DNA of 64,000 bases from CANMXU01 sp052030545 (GCF_052030545.1 NZ_JBPDIH010000004.1:124001-188000); one strand, 5' to 3'. Shown: positions 33,846 through 43,498, counted from the stretch's first letter. The notes: generated by a model not told the origin, from the letters alone. Program-made: numbers and translations.

Positions 33846-36800
33846 TGTTTTTCCTTTTTCTTTAATTTTTCATAGACACCTAATTGCTCGTGCCATGACC
33901 ATGTGATCAATTGCTCTTCTTTTTCTGCTCTAACATTTATTTCACCCAGTTGTTCACTTGCTTTTTGTGGGCAACAATGAAGTGCATTAGCAAAATACTC
34001 GTAAGTTTCTTCTGCCGTAATAGCAAACCACCAGTAACACCCATCGACTAAGGTAACCTCATCGCTAGTAAAGCGACTCTCTTTTGGAACATAACGATAA
34101 GGTTTATGGGTCGTATCTAATTGCCACCAAGTGAGATCATCGTTTTCGTCCATCCTTAAGGTGAATGGTTCTTGCATTTGTGATTTTCTAAATTCAGTTT
34201 GACGGATAAATTCAGCGTTCCAACTTGCATGCCCGCCCGTTGCATTGTTCCACCAAATTTCCGCTTCTTTGTAGTTACGATAATATTTTTCGATATAGTT
34301 ATCACCGCCAGTTATCTCTAAATGGAAACGCATTGCACGGTGTTCTTGCACCATAAAATTGTCTACTGGATTAGCTGGGCCATATATTGCTTGTGCTTCA
34401 AAGTGTTTAGATTCGAAGTTAGGTTCCTTTACGCGAGAAATAGCTGATATATGCACTAACTCATTACTTATAAGCGAATTGAGGTCGTGTGTTGATAATG
34501 GTAATGCTTGACTTTCAAAGCCGGGCTTATAATAAGCTGGAGTTTCATTTTTTAACGCGCGTAGGTTTTTGTTTAACACCAACACATTGCTTGTTTCAGG
34601 CACTTGTTGCCGATGGCGTTGTACTCTACCCGCTAACTGAATAAGTGAGCGCATTGAACTTGGTTCGGCTATAGCCCAGTCATAATCATGGTCACGACCA
34701 ACTTCAACCACAGAAGTACCAAGCACTACAAAAATATGATTGTTAGCGGTACTATTTTCTAATGCATGTTGGATTTCTTTTTGTTGCCAGAGTTGCTGCT
34801 CATCATGGCGGTTGAGCGCTTTATCTAATCTACTTTCTTTGAATGAACGCAATGCCAATGGGAATTGTGAATGATAGATACAAAAATGAATATGATGATC
34901 TTGCTGCGGCTTCATATTAACCAAGTACTTAGCCACTTTAACCATAGGATTAATATTGGCCATACGTACTACACCTAATGAAACTTTTTTGCCTGAAGGG
35001 TGAATTAAATGATGGGCTAAATGTAATTGATGCATGTGTTCTGCAATGGTTTGCGCAAAAATTAAATACTCACAAGGAGCTGAACTAGGATCTGTACTTG
35101 TAGGTGCAATAGATTCCACATTTATAATCTCACCTTTACGCAATACACGTTGCTTACTGGTTAGTTTTTCAACTCGCTTTGTAACGAACTTTTTATGTAG
35201 TTCTATATAATCCCTTTTATTAGCAACCTCTTTTGTTTGACTGGTAAATTCGTCAAACCATGCACAATAAATAGGGGCTTCAGTAATGCCTGCAAACTGC
35301 GCTTGGTTAAAATGTTGCCGCCCTGATTGGTATGCATCAAACAACGTTTTTATTAATGACGGAGGTAAGGTAGCTGAGGATAGTAGAACTCGCGAGCCTA
35401 GCATTCCTGCCCAGTTAACAAGACGACATAGTGCAGGTAGATCTTCAAGACCAAAATCATCAGGTTCATCTAAAACTAAATCTGACGTTAATAATCGTAA
35501 CATTGGGGCTATTTGTTTACCGCCACGTTTGCTTTCAGTGGCTGGCATGAGATGGTCAATAGTACTGACTAACACTGGCGCGCTAATGAGTTGCTCTAAC
35601 TTGGGGCTAGCACTTAGCCAGTGTTTTAGGCGACCATCATAAATTTGCCCTTCGTAGCTAACAAATAGTTGCTCAAATAAGTCGTCTTCCGATTCACTCC
35701 CACTGCGAATTTGTTCCGACTGTTTATTTAATTGATGCAATGTCTTAACAGCCTGTGAGCCAATAAGCACAGCCAGTTCATCATCACCAAGCTTTAATAA
35801 TTCACGGTATGAATCACCCGTTTGCAATGTAAGGGTTCGAAGACCTAAAGCGACAGAAAATCTACATCCTTCTTTTTCGTCCGCTAAACCGTACATAATT
35901 CGTGCATTGGCGATTGTTTTACCACAGCCCGTCGATGCCATGTTGACTCCAAAGAACCCTTGCCTTTCAGTTGCTTTGGCAATCGATTTAGCATGAGAGA
36001 ATGCTTTATCTTGCCATCTATATTTATCGTGCTCTGCCCGTTTACTAAATAACTTATGCTGCGCAATTGACGGCAAAGTATATTTAAGTGCTGGCAAATT
36101 TTGTGCAAAACGCTGCGCATTTACAGCAACACCAATGTTATGTTCATCTAATTGCTGCTTTGGTTTATGACTAACTTGCATGGCACTTTGTCTATCTGTA
36201 TTGGCAATAGCGTAATAATGTTCATCTCGCCAAGCGGCTTTTGATCTTTCAAGAGGTAAAGAAGAGTAATAATGATCGGCTAACATTAACGAGAGCCTTG
36301 CCATATGACTAACAAACCGTTGCTCAATCCAATTAGGCTCACGCATAAATAATATAGGTGTGTTTAGAGCACGCTGAGCTAATCTGCTCGCTTTACGTTG
36401 CCAAGTTTGACTTAAAAATGGTGTCCCTTGTTTAAAAAGCCAGTTTTTCTTAATGACTTTTGAACTATACATAGAAAGGTCTAGGGCATTAGGGGAATTC
36501 CAATGGCAGTCAAAGCAGTTAGATAGCCATTTATTGATATCCTTTATTTGCACTGGTTTATCATTTGCCATAGGTAAACGGTGATGCGATACAATTAACC
36601 AAGCCACTAGCTTTGCAAATGATGATAACCCCTCAAATACTCGTTGGTTGCCGCTTCCATCGATAAACAATTGACTTAAAACCTGTACTTCGACTTCCTT
36701 ACCTTGCCCACTTTCGTTTACGTTTGCGAGTTGCGTTAGCCATTTATGGTCAGCCTTGCATTTAGTAAAAGCCTCAAATAAGCGCAGTGATACCCATTCG

Positions 36801-37246
36801 TGTCGATAAGGCTCTCCTTTCGATTCTGTTAAGCCTATTAACTTTTGTTGGAACAAATCGTTGGCTTTACCAAAATCATGAAAGAGTCCAGCAATACTTG
36901 AAGCTAACACTATGACTTCGTTTAAATGCCAACCTTGTTCCCAACCTTTATAACTTAAGTTAAGCGAGGTTCTATTTACAGGTACCCCCCCCTGCGCATT
37001 AAATTTTAATTTATTCCCCACTATCCATAATAATTGGCTACGAGAGCGACTTCTTATCCAATGGCAACTCACTGCAGTACTTTTACTGGCTGTTTTACGA
37101 AGCATTTTTTTGACTGTTTGTAGGCCATCTTCAGTAATTAGTGTTTGCCAGGTGTTATCACCAATACGATTGGCAAAGGCATCAAGTACTCTTCGAGTTT
37201 TAGCAAGCGCCTTTTTTTCACATTGAGAAACAAAGGTCACCATCAT
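33836..37246 (-). CDS. cas3f: Cas2-Cas3 fusion nuclease-helicase (type I-F)
   Basis: The 1136-aa protein fuses an N-terminal Cas2-like domain (about 1-95) to the HD nuclease (H123-D124 in LFHDFGKA, HH at 221-222) and an SF2 helicase (Walker A ASTGCGKT at 437-444, DEPDDF box, SSATLPP, then VGRDHDYDWAIAEPSSMRSLIQLAGRVQRHRQ as motif VI) and a C-terminal domain. It degrades target DNA and works with Cas1 in acquisition; the fusion is diagnostic for type I-F. It overlaps cas1 by 4 bp. No inactivating change is visible. Confidence 0.96.
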   Translation of the reverse strand: MMVTFVSQCEKKALAKTRRVLDAFANRIGDNTWQTLITEDGLQTVKKMLRKTASKSTAVSCHWIRSRSRSQLLWIVGNKLKFNAQGGVPVNRTSLNLSYKGWEQGWHLNEVIVLASSIAGLFHDFGKANDLFQQKLIGLTESKGEPYRHEWVSLRLFEAFTKCKADHKWLTQLANVNESGQGKEVEVQVLSQLFIDGSGNQRVFEGLSSFAKLVAWLIVSHHRLPMANDKPVQIKDINKWLSNCFDCHWNSPNALDLSMYSSKVIKKNWLFKQGTPFLSQTWQRKASRLAQRALNTPILFMREPNWIEQRFVSHMARLSLMLADHYYSSLPLERSKAAWRDEHYYAIANTDRQSAMQVSHKPKQQLDEHNIGVAVNAQRFAQNLPALKYTLPSIAQHKLFSKRAEHDKYRWQDKAFSHAKSIAKATERQGFFGVNMASTGCGKTIANARIMYGLADEKEGCRFSVALGLRTLTLQTGDSYRELLKLGDDELAVLIGSQAVKTLHQLNKQSEQIRSGSESEDDLFEQLFVSYEGQIYDGRLKHWLSASPKLEQLISAPVLVSTIDHLMPATESKRGGKQIAPMLRLLTSDLVLDEPDDFGLEDLPALCRLVNWAGMLGSRVLLSSATLPPSLIKTLFDAYQSGRQHFNQAQFAGITEAPIYCAWFDEFTSQTKEVANKRDYIELHKKFVTKRVEKLTSKQRVLRKGEIINVESIAPTSTDPSSAPCEYLIFAQTIAEHMHQLHLAHHLIHPSGKKVSLGVVRMANINPMVKVAKYLVNMKPQQDHHIHFCIYHSQFPLALRSFKESRLDKALNRHDEQQLWQQKEIQHALENSTANNHIFVVLGTSVVEVGRDHDYDWAIAEPSSMRSLIQLAGRVQRHRQQVPETSNVLVLNKNLRALKNETPAYYKPGFESQALPLSTHDLNSLISNELVHISAISRVKEPNFESKHFEAQAIYGPANPVDNFMVQEHRAMRFHLEITGGDNYIEKYYRNYKEAEIWWNNATGGHASWNAEFIRQTEFRKSQMQEPFTLRMDENDDLTWWQLDTTHKPYRYVPKESRFTSDEVTLVDGCYWWFAITAEETYEYFANALHCCPQKASEQLGEINVRAEKEEQLITWSWHEQLGVYEKLKKKEKQWN

Positions 37247-38220
37247 AGGCTTTGCGCCTCAATTTTCTCTGATTCGTATTCATTCAGGGCTATTTTCTTT
37301 ACAGTATCAAACATAAAATCGAGTGCTTTATGGTCAGTGAAAGCTTGTAGTATTTGCTGCCGAAACTCTTGCTCTGTGGCATTTTCTTTCCCGCAAATAA
37401 ACGACCAAGGTAAAACTATTGCATCTTTAATAAGGTCAGCCACATCGAATACCAACGCACCTCTTCGAGTTTTACCGTGCATAACAGCAAAACCATGCGG
37501 TATCCCCAATACCCATAAACAACTTGCTGCTAAGCCATACGCTAGATAATTACCATGGTTAAGAAAGTCGTTCGCTTGATCTTGTGATTGGTGTTGTCGT
37601 TTGAAATTTGTGTACTGGGTATTATTGGCTGCGTATTTGTAAAGCACTTTAGTGAGTTGTGCTTCTGTTAGTAACAGATCTGATTGTTTAGTCGCTGATT
37701 CGGTGCGAGTGTAGAATTGTTCAAGGGCTGTTTGTATTTGCTGACTGTCGAAATCAAACCCTTCACCTTTTAAGTCACGGTCTCTTTTCCACACTTTTTG
37801 TAAGTAGTGGATACGTGCTTGCTGGAAAGCTTTAGCGGCATGTAATCGCTTATTGTCATCGAACCAAAACTGCATCCAACCTTGCAAATACTCAGTTGGT
37901 CGATATTCACTTTGTGGTGTTAGCCATTCAACTTCACAAGCCATGTAAAGCGGTGTACCACCTCCACCACAAAAGCCTACTAAGACTCCAGCCTGCGCCA
38001 ACATTCTCATAGCTGATTGTGTAACTGAAGTTCCGTTTCCTAGCAACAAAACCGTTGAATTTGCTATAGGGATGTTGAAATATAAATTTTCGTTTTTTGC
38101 TTCTGTCAGATATAAAACACGACCATCTTTTTGCATCACCCGGCAATATTCTAAGTAATACATATTGGCACGCTTTGAATGCAAAACAGTCTTTAAATCA
38201 GAGGGGGATAGATCCTTCAT
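37243..38220 (-). CDS. cas1: CRISPR integrase Cas1 (type I-F)
   Basis: The Cas1 of about 325 aa inserts new spacers at the leader end. It has KRANMYYLEYCRVMQKDGRVLYLTE, the LLLGNGTSVTQSAMRMLAQAGVLVGFCGGGG block, and the C-terminal catalytic region with HGFAVMHGKTRRGALVFDVADLIKD. The start is uncertain: ATG at 38220 was taken, but AGGAG lies about 16 nt upstream and would better serve an in-frame GTG at 38223 or TTG at 38226. It is the first gene of the cas operon. Confidence 0.93.
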   Translation of the reverse strand: MKDLSPSDLKTVLHSKRANMYYLEYCRVMQKDGRVLYLTEAKNENLYFNIPIANSTVLLLGNGTSVTQSAMRMLAQAGVLVGFCGGGGTPLYMACEVEWLTPQSEYRPTEYLQGWMQFWFDDNKRLHAAKAFQQARIHYLQKVWKRDRDLKGEGFDFDSQQIQTALEQFYTRTESATKQSDLLLTEAQLTKVLYKYAANNTQYTNFKRQHQSQDQANDFLNHGNYLAYGLAASCLWVLGIPHGFAVMHGKTRRGALVFDVADLIKDAIVLPWSFICGKENATEQEFRQQILQAFTDHKALDFMFDTVKKIALNEYESEKIEAQSL

Positions 38221-38259
38221 CACCAACTCAATAATGCTCCTAAATTGAATAACTAACAT

Positions 38260-38563
38260 GCATTAAAAAAAAGTTACAGTCAAACAAATTGTACAAAAAA
38301 GCAATATAAATATTTCTATATTTATTCAGTAAGCTTTTAAAATATCAAATAAAATTTTTCAATATCAAATTTACAATAAGTAACTATTACCTCTTATCTT
38401 CAGAATTCCTTCCTAATAGAGTATAGAATAAACATTCAAGTGATAACTGTTAATATTTTAGATGCGCATTCTAATGAATTACTACCTATCAAGATCAGCG
38501 TAAAGAGTAATTATGCAAAAATGGATAAAACAAAATGTTGTACTGCATTAGATTGAAAATACG
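38260..38563. other. AT-rich divergent intergenic region
   Basis: Very AT-rich DNA between cas1 (-) and the glycosyltransferase-like gene (+). It must hold the cas promoter. No recognised operator and no ORF. Confidence 0.4.
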
Positions 38564-39367
38564 ATGATGTTTATGGTCAAAGAATTAAGAAATGAACTCT
38601 CTTTGCATGTTATTGGCAATGGTCCGGTAGCCGATGAGACTCCAAATATAGGTTTTAAAATTCGATTCAATCGGTTTGCATCAAAATGTGCTTTGAATAA
38701 AGATGAGCTTTGGATCAACAATTCAAGAGTAAAACCACATCAATCCGGGTATAAAAGTGAGGGGGAACAAGCCTCACAAGTACTAGATACGGCCCTGTTG
38801 AAACAGGCCCAGACACTAAAACAGTCAATTGCGTGTTGGCCTTCCACTGGGATGGTTGTCATTTCTTACTTTTCACTAATCAAGAAAAAAATAAAAGTTT
38901 ATCAAATGCCATTGCTTCCAAGCATTGTCCGTACTCCAGATATGCCGCCGCGTAAGCCATTGGCATGCGCTTTTCATAATTGGCTTGGTGAGCGGCGTGT
39001 TGTATTTACCCAAAAGGTCAATATTGAACCATGGCCCAGTCTCTTTGTGAAAATTGAGGAAGGATATGGAAAATCGGTCATAAAACCATTTGAAGAGCTA
39101 TCCAAATTAGCAAAACTATCTAAAGCAGATGGCTGGGGTTTACTAAGGAAGCTAAGTGAAATACCAGCTAAACATTGGCTTGAATTTTCCTCGTTTGAAC
39201 AAATATCTCTCGTAGAACATCTGTTTTATCTAGACCGCACTTCACATGAAACTTTGAACTGGTGGCTCTATGATTACGACGCGTCAATTCAGGTTGATAT
39301 AATATACAAACGTTTAGCGTGGTGTCAGCAGCAACTGTTCCTTAACCAAGTGGAGTCAGAGACATAA
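38564..39367 (+). CDS. Sialyltransferase-like (GT29/GT42-type) glycosyltransferase
   Basis: The 267-aa protein begins with LSLHVIGNGPVADETPNIGFKIRFNRF, close to the nucleotide-sugar motif VVGNGPS...D.VIRFN of GT29-like and GT42-like sialyltransferases. The rest was not recognised, although the CAFHNWLGERRVVFTQ segment sits where a second catalytic histidine is expected. Cytoplasmic by sequence. The start may be 38564 or 38573. Its 3' end overlaps the convergent 997-aa gene by 26 bp. Together with the next two genes it forms an island cargo cassette for glycan synthesis. Family assignment is tentative. Confidence 0.5.
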   Translation: MMFMVKELRNELSLHVIGNGPVADETPNIGFKIRFNRFASKCALNKDELWINNSRVKPHQSGYKSEGEQASQVLDTALLKQAQTLKQSIACWPSTGMVVISYFSLIKKKIKVYQMPLLPSIVRTPDMPPRKPLACAFHNWLGERRVVFTQKVNIEPWPSLFVKIEEGYGKSVIKPFEELSKLAKLSKADGWGLLRKLSEIPAKHWLEFSSFEQISLVEHLFYLDRTSHETLNWWLYDYDASIQVDIIYKRLAWCQQQLFLNQVESET

Positions 39368-42335
39368 GATATTCAAGCTTTTGCAATTGCTCTTCTTTGA
39401 CTTTTGTAGAGTAGGGTAAGCGTTCATGCAAGTATCCATATCTTTGACTCACGAATACTGGTTTATTAGCTAGCTCAACCAGGGACATCATCGTTGAATA
39501 GTCAGAAGGGGTTATCCACTCTCCTTCTTTATATAAGTACTCTTCTGGAATCTTTTCAAATAATACTTTTTTGAATGCTCGTAGATGTGCCCATACCTCT
39601 CCACCACCATGACGTCGGGGTGAAATGTAGTTGGGGGTATACTGTTTTAGGGGTTTGTCTGGTCTAAACATAGGAAGTTGAATCAGATCAGCCCCTGCTT
39701 CTATGTGGCTTTTTAGTATTGTCACGACATCTTTTCCAAGAAGTGAATCATCCTGATCGAGGATCACAATAAAGGCATCTGGGTTTAAACATATATTGCT
39801 AATAGCCTCTTTGAAATTTTCACCTCGGCCTGCATGATGAAGTCTGCGAATAAGTGTTACTCGTGCATTAAATGACCTTAAAAAATCAGGCCACTGCCAA
39901 GACGTAGATAGGTCGCAATCGTCATCTATGAGAATTATTCCAAAGTGCTGGCAATCCTGTTGTTTCAAACTATTCAGACAGCGTTGTAATAACTCTGGAT
40001 TAGTCCTGCTGCCTTTAAGAAGAAACACTATTTCTTCATCTCGTTTGGGATAGTCCCAGTTAGCGAAAGGGACAAGATCAAAATTTTCAGCTTGTTCTAA
40101 AGGATATTGCCCCTGAGCAACCAAGTCCCTTACGGTATATAGATCCAGGTGTGGTTTATCTTCATTTCGTGGATGAAGATAAAAAGTTCTACTATCACCA
40201 CCTCGCAATGAGCGAATGGATCTTTGCTTTTGACGGCGATGCAGAGCTCTATGCCAAGTGAGAGTATATCGCTCATCTTTCACTGGATTTTCAAGTGGAA
40301 TATGCTGAAAAATACGCTTTAAATCTAATAACCCCATCCTAACTTCAGGAACATATTCACCAGGCTCCGCCTCATAACGACGAAAGCCATTATTGGCCTT
40401 GGGAATGTTAAAGCCAACTGAGAATACGTCTTCAGTAGCTAAAGCTGAAAGCATATCGTCTAAATAAGCGTGATTGAAATCTTTTCTCCCTACTAAGACA
40501 TCACAATCACATTGGAGAACATACCTAGTTGTAACGTTTTCAAATGCCCAAATCTGACTAGATAGTGGAGCGCTACTTAACGTATGCGTATGTGAAATAT
40601 CGCTTTTACCAAACCATCGTAAATAGAGATTTTTTATTGTTTCCAAGTCTATTGGTGCGATGATTACGCTATTTACCCATCCATCCCTTTTTAATTTTTT
40701 GGCTTCTGATTGGAGTTTTACTAAGTTTGGTGTGGCGTATTGGCGTAGGAAAGGGCCTTCATACGAATCCAAGAGTAAAACTACTTCTTCAAAAGTATTA
40801 GGGTAACTAAGTTGGGAAACTATATGCTGAACTTGGTGCAGCAGGACTTCGGCATCTTGAGCGCAAGCTTTTATTAGTAGAGTGACATCCTGTTTAGTTG
40901 TTGCCTCCATATTTTTAGCAGGACCCTTTAATTGCTCCTTATGAATACCTAATATTAGCTCTCGGTAAAACGTTTCAAATCCTGGAATTTTCTTCAGTGC
41001 TTCGTCTTGGCTTTGTTTACTAGGTCGCCTAACTAATTCTTCATCGCTCCAGCCTAAAATTCCGATTCCATACATACGAGCACAGAGATCTAAAAACCTA
41101 CTGAGGTTCAAATCAACAATGTCCTTTCCTATATCGATCATCACCAATCTGCCATTTTCATCTAGCAGCATGTTACTTCTTTTGATATTTAAAGGAGCAA
41201 CGCCAATTTTGTAGATGTCTCTCAAGAATTTTATTATTTCACTTTTTTCAGTGTATTGACGTAATCCACGCATCGGTTTGTAAGATGTTTGACATAGCCA
41301 ACTATCCCTTTCTTGAAACCAGGTTGGATTCAATAAATGAGGTGAGCAATTATCTAGAAGTTTTGAAATACGCTTTACATATTGACCATTCATCGCCCAA
41401 GGATAAAAGCGCTTAAGGATTACATCATCTTCCCGCCATACAACGCCTTCGTGCCCTACTCCAAGTAGTTCTTTTTTTGTGTCTAATATCTCTTGCCAAG
41501 ATTTGACAGCGAATGCTAACCGAGTTCGTTGATCAGACCATTGAGTATCATTTTTATTTCGCTTTGTCTCAGTGCCGTTTAGACTATATATTGAATATAA
41601 AGGTGTCGATACAATCTGCCCTACATCTGAATGAAGCATTAGTAACTCAGCTACCAACCAATGATCTTCTGCACTTCTGATATTAGGATAGCGAAACCCG
41701 CAGTTAGAGGCTAAAACAAGGTTACATGATGGTAATTCTTGTTGTTGTCCTTCCAAGCAAAATCCTTGTATAAATTCAACCAGTCGCTTCCTGTCTTGCA
41801 GTACCGAAGGCGTTGCTAAGTTAATTCCTGACAATTCACCTGCTATTGGTGAACTTTGGCTGAGAGAATTACTTCCTAAGACATATAGTGCGCCAGTTTG
41901 TGTACCCTTCGAACAAAGCTCTTCAACACTTATAGGAGTGGCCAACCGATCATCAGAATCTAAACGGCATACCCAATCCGAATTGAAATGATTATCAACA
42001 TAGTCAAGTAGGGCATTTCTAGCTCTTGCTGGAGACCCACAATGACCTCTAATAATAGCAATGTTTGGATTTCGCAGCGTCTCGGCATGGATGCGTTCCC
42101 AGCCGTCTATGCTGCTGTCATCCAATATAAGTATGGCGGCTTGTTGCTTTTCTACAACTGTCTGTTGGAGAGCACTTTTCAGTGCTTTGTCAATACTGTT
42201 AGTTTGGTTGTGAATAGCAATAGCGATAACAATAGAACGGTTTTTTAGTTCATTTGATATCGGTTTAACTTCAGTTATTTCTCTTGTACATAAGACCTGT
42301 CTAACCGATTTTGGCGCATGGCGCTTGTAATCCAT
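39342..42335 (-). CDS. Giant fusion: glycosyltransferase-2 / kinase-like / glycosyltransferase / glycosyltransferase-2
   Basis: The 997-aa protein has four visible domains. Residues 33-255 are a GT2 fold (IAIAIHNQTNSIDKALKSAL, LDDSS at 71-75, DSDD at 126-129). Residues about 290-470 are a protein-kinase-like fold: Gly-loop VGHEGVVW, Lys308 in VILKRF, NIKRSNMLLD at 383-392, and IDIG at 400-403. The catalytic Asp of the HxD motif is replaced by Asn383. Residues 484-740 form a second GT-A with DCD at 610-612. Residues 765-990 form a third with DDDCD and LDQDD. AGGGGA precedes the ATG. It forms an operon with the upstream GT2 gene. Substrate unknown. Confidence 0.75.
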   Translation of the reverse strand: MDYKRHAPKSVRQVLCTREITEVKPISNELKNRSIVIAIAIHNQTNSIDKALKSALQQTVVEKQQAAILILDDSSIDGWERIHAETLRNPNIAIIRGHCGSPARARNALLDYVDNHFNSDWVCRLDSDDRLATPISVEELCSKGTQTGALYVLGSNSLSQSSPIAGELSGINLATPSVLQDRKRLVEFIQGFCLEGQQQELPSCNLVLASNCGFRYPNIRSAEDHWLVAELLMLHSDVGQIVSTPLYSIYSLNGTETKRNKNDTQWSDQRTRLAFAVKSWQEILDTKKELLGVGHEGVVWREDDVILKRFYPWAMNGQYVKRISKLLDNCSPHLLNPTWFQERDSWLCQTSYKPMRGLRQYTEKSEIIKFLRDIYKIGVAPLNIKRSNMLLDENGRLVMIDIGKDIVDLNLSRFLDLCARMYGIGILGWSDEELVRRPSKQSQDEALKKIPGFETFYRELILGIHKEQLKGPAKNMEATTKQDVTLLIKACAQDAEVLLHQVQHIVSQLSYPNTFEEVVLLLDSYEGPFLRQYATPNLVKLQSEAKKLKRDGWVNSVIIAPIDLETIKNLYLRWFGKSDISHTHTLSSAPLSSQIWAFENVTTRYVLQCDCDVLVGRKDFNHAYLDDMLSALATEDVFSVGFNIPKANNGFRRYEAEPGEYVPEVRMGLLDLKRIFQHIPLENPVKDERYTLTWHRALHRRQKQRSIRSLRGGDSRTFYLHPRNEDKPHLDLYTVRDLVAQGQYPLEQAENFDLVPFANWDYPKRDEEIVFLLKGSRTNPELLQRCLNSLKQQDCQHFGIILIDDDCDLSTSWQWPDFLRSFNARVTLIRRLHHAGRGENFKEAISNICLNPDAFIVILDQDDSLLGKDVVTILKSHIEAGADLIQLPMFRPDKPLKQYTPNYISPRRHGGGEVWAHLRAFKKVLFEKIPEEYLYKEGEWITPSDYSTMMSLVELANKPVFVSQRYGYLHERLPYSTKVKEEQLQKLEYLMSLTPLG

Positions 42336-42337
42336 TA

Positions 42338-43273
42338 TTAGTTCCCCTTTGAGCAGGAAATGTTTTTCATCTTTTCTAAAATCTGAGTTTCTGAGATATG
42401 AAATAGATTTTTTGCTCGCGCAAAAAATGAAATTCTCTCAGATGATGACATTCTAACTTGGTGTAATAAAAGAAATTGAGCTAAACCATTCAGTTTAGAA
42501 CTCGCCCCAGGCGCAGAAAGTGCGCTCTTTCTTTCTCCGCAATACCACGTTGCAGTAAATTGATTTGTGAATGCAACAGTTGTTGTCGAATAATCTAAAA
42601 GACGTACTGCTAAGTCTCTATCATTACAACTACTTAAGCCATCGGTGAACCCACCAATTTGTTCGAGCTTTTTAGATTTTACAAAGGTGTTTGTACCTTG
42701 CCAGCCCGGATTCCCTGTCAGAAAATCACTTGATTTGATTTGTGTAATTATCTCTCTTTCAATTATCCGATTTTCTTTTGAAAGTCGAAGACCAGAAATT
42801 ACTATATCTGGCCAATCATTTTGTAATGCCGTGCTCCAACAAACGCCTAGGTGTGTCGAGTCCCAAGTATCATCATCGTCGATGATTGATACGTAACAGT
42901 CAGGAATATTGGAATATATCCAACTAAGTCCTGTATTCCAGCTTCCTGCCGCGCCGCTTGCCTTCTTATTCTGCAATATAATAACCGGTACTTTTTCTAA
43001 GATATCTCTAATTGTCTTCTCTTCGCTCCATGATAATTGTCTTTTATCAGAGACAATGATAAGCAAGTCTAGGGGGGTCGTTTGCGAACTCACGGAGGGA
43101 AGACACCTTGATAATAACAATTCGATATTTGGTGTAGTAGAAATTAAACCAACTAATGGTATTGACTTGCCTTCTTTGCTCATAGAGGAAATTGAGTTAA
43201 CTTTAGTTTCGACTTTAATTTGGGGCACACTGCTTCCTTTTTCATGTGAATATAGTATCTCCGATATATTCAA
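42338..43273 (-). CDS. Family-2 glycosyltransferase
   Basis: The protein of up to 311 aa is a GT2: VGLISTTPNIELLLSRCLPSVSSQ, then KASGAAGSWNTGLSWIY (sugar-nucleotide loop), IIDDDDTWDSTHL with the metal-binding DDDD around residue 136, and SCNDRDLAVRLL (catalytic ED-like block). No TM segment. The start is unclear: the long frame opens with TTG at 43273, and the first ATG (43183) has no obvious ribosome site but keeps the whole GT2 domain. The stop is 2 bp before the ATG of the 997-aa gene, so the two are co-expressed. Confidence 0.75.
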   Translation of the reverse strand: MNISEILYSHEKGSSVPQIKVETKVNSISSMSKEGKSIPLVGLISTTPNIELLLSRCLPSVSSQTTPLDLLIIVSDKRQLSWSEEKTIRDILEKVPVIILQNKKASGAAGSWNTGLSWIYSNIPDCYVSIIDDDDTWDSTHLGVCWSTALQNDWPDIVISGLRLSKENRIIEREIITQIKSSDFLTGNPGWQGTNTFVKSKKLEQIGGFTDGLSSCNDRDLAVRLLDYSTTTVAFTNQFTATWYCGERKSALSAPGASSKLNGLAQFLLLHQVRMSSSERISFFARAKNLFHISETQILEKMKNISCSKGN

Positions 43274-43474
43274 AAAAGTCAGTAAGTGTATCTTGAATTG
43301 GAGAGATATGAGCCCTTACAAATTATTGTATAAAAGATGCTGTTCAAAGTAAAAGTTAACAATCATACAATAATTGTGACTTTTTCATTTAGTAACACTT
43401 AAAGTAACACCAAAGATAGCCAAATAAACAACAAACAATAGTTAACAATAACTTAAAAAACCAATTAAGATGCC
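43274..43474. other. Right end of island 1
   Basis: No gene. TAGTAACACT at 43390-43399 and AGTAACACC at 43402 repeat the candidate arm sites of the left end. The att core follows at 43475. Confidence 0.6.
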
Positions 43475-43492
43475 GCCAGCTCCACCACCTTA
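43475..43492 (+). other. att core 2 (junction between islands 1 and 2)
   Basis: The 18-mer identical to 21829-21846 is preceded by CGCC as in ssrA. It marks the end of island 1 and the start of island 2. Confidence 0.9.
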
Positions 43493-43498
43493 TGAAAA

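Larger units (their letters stand above)
21847..43492. mobile_element. Integrative island 1 (tmRNA-integrated; CRISPR-Cas I-F and glycosyltransferase cargo)
   Basis: The island is bounded by identical att cores at 21829-21846 and 43475-43492 and begins with a P4-type integrase oriented away from ssrA. It contains AlpA-like, RstA-like and second-integrase genes, then a type I-F CRISPR array and cas operon, then three glycosyltransferase genes. Candidate integrase arm sites (TAGTAACACT) lie within 160 bp of both ends. No phage structural genes or conjugation genes are present, so transfer probably depends on a helper. Confidence 0.85.
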
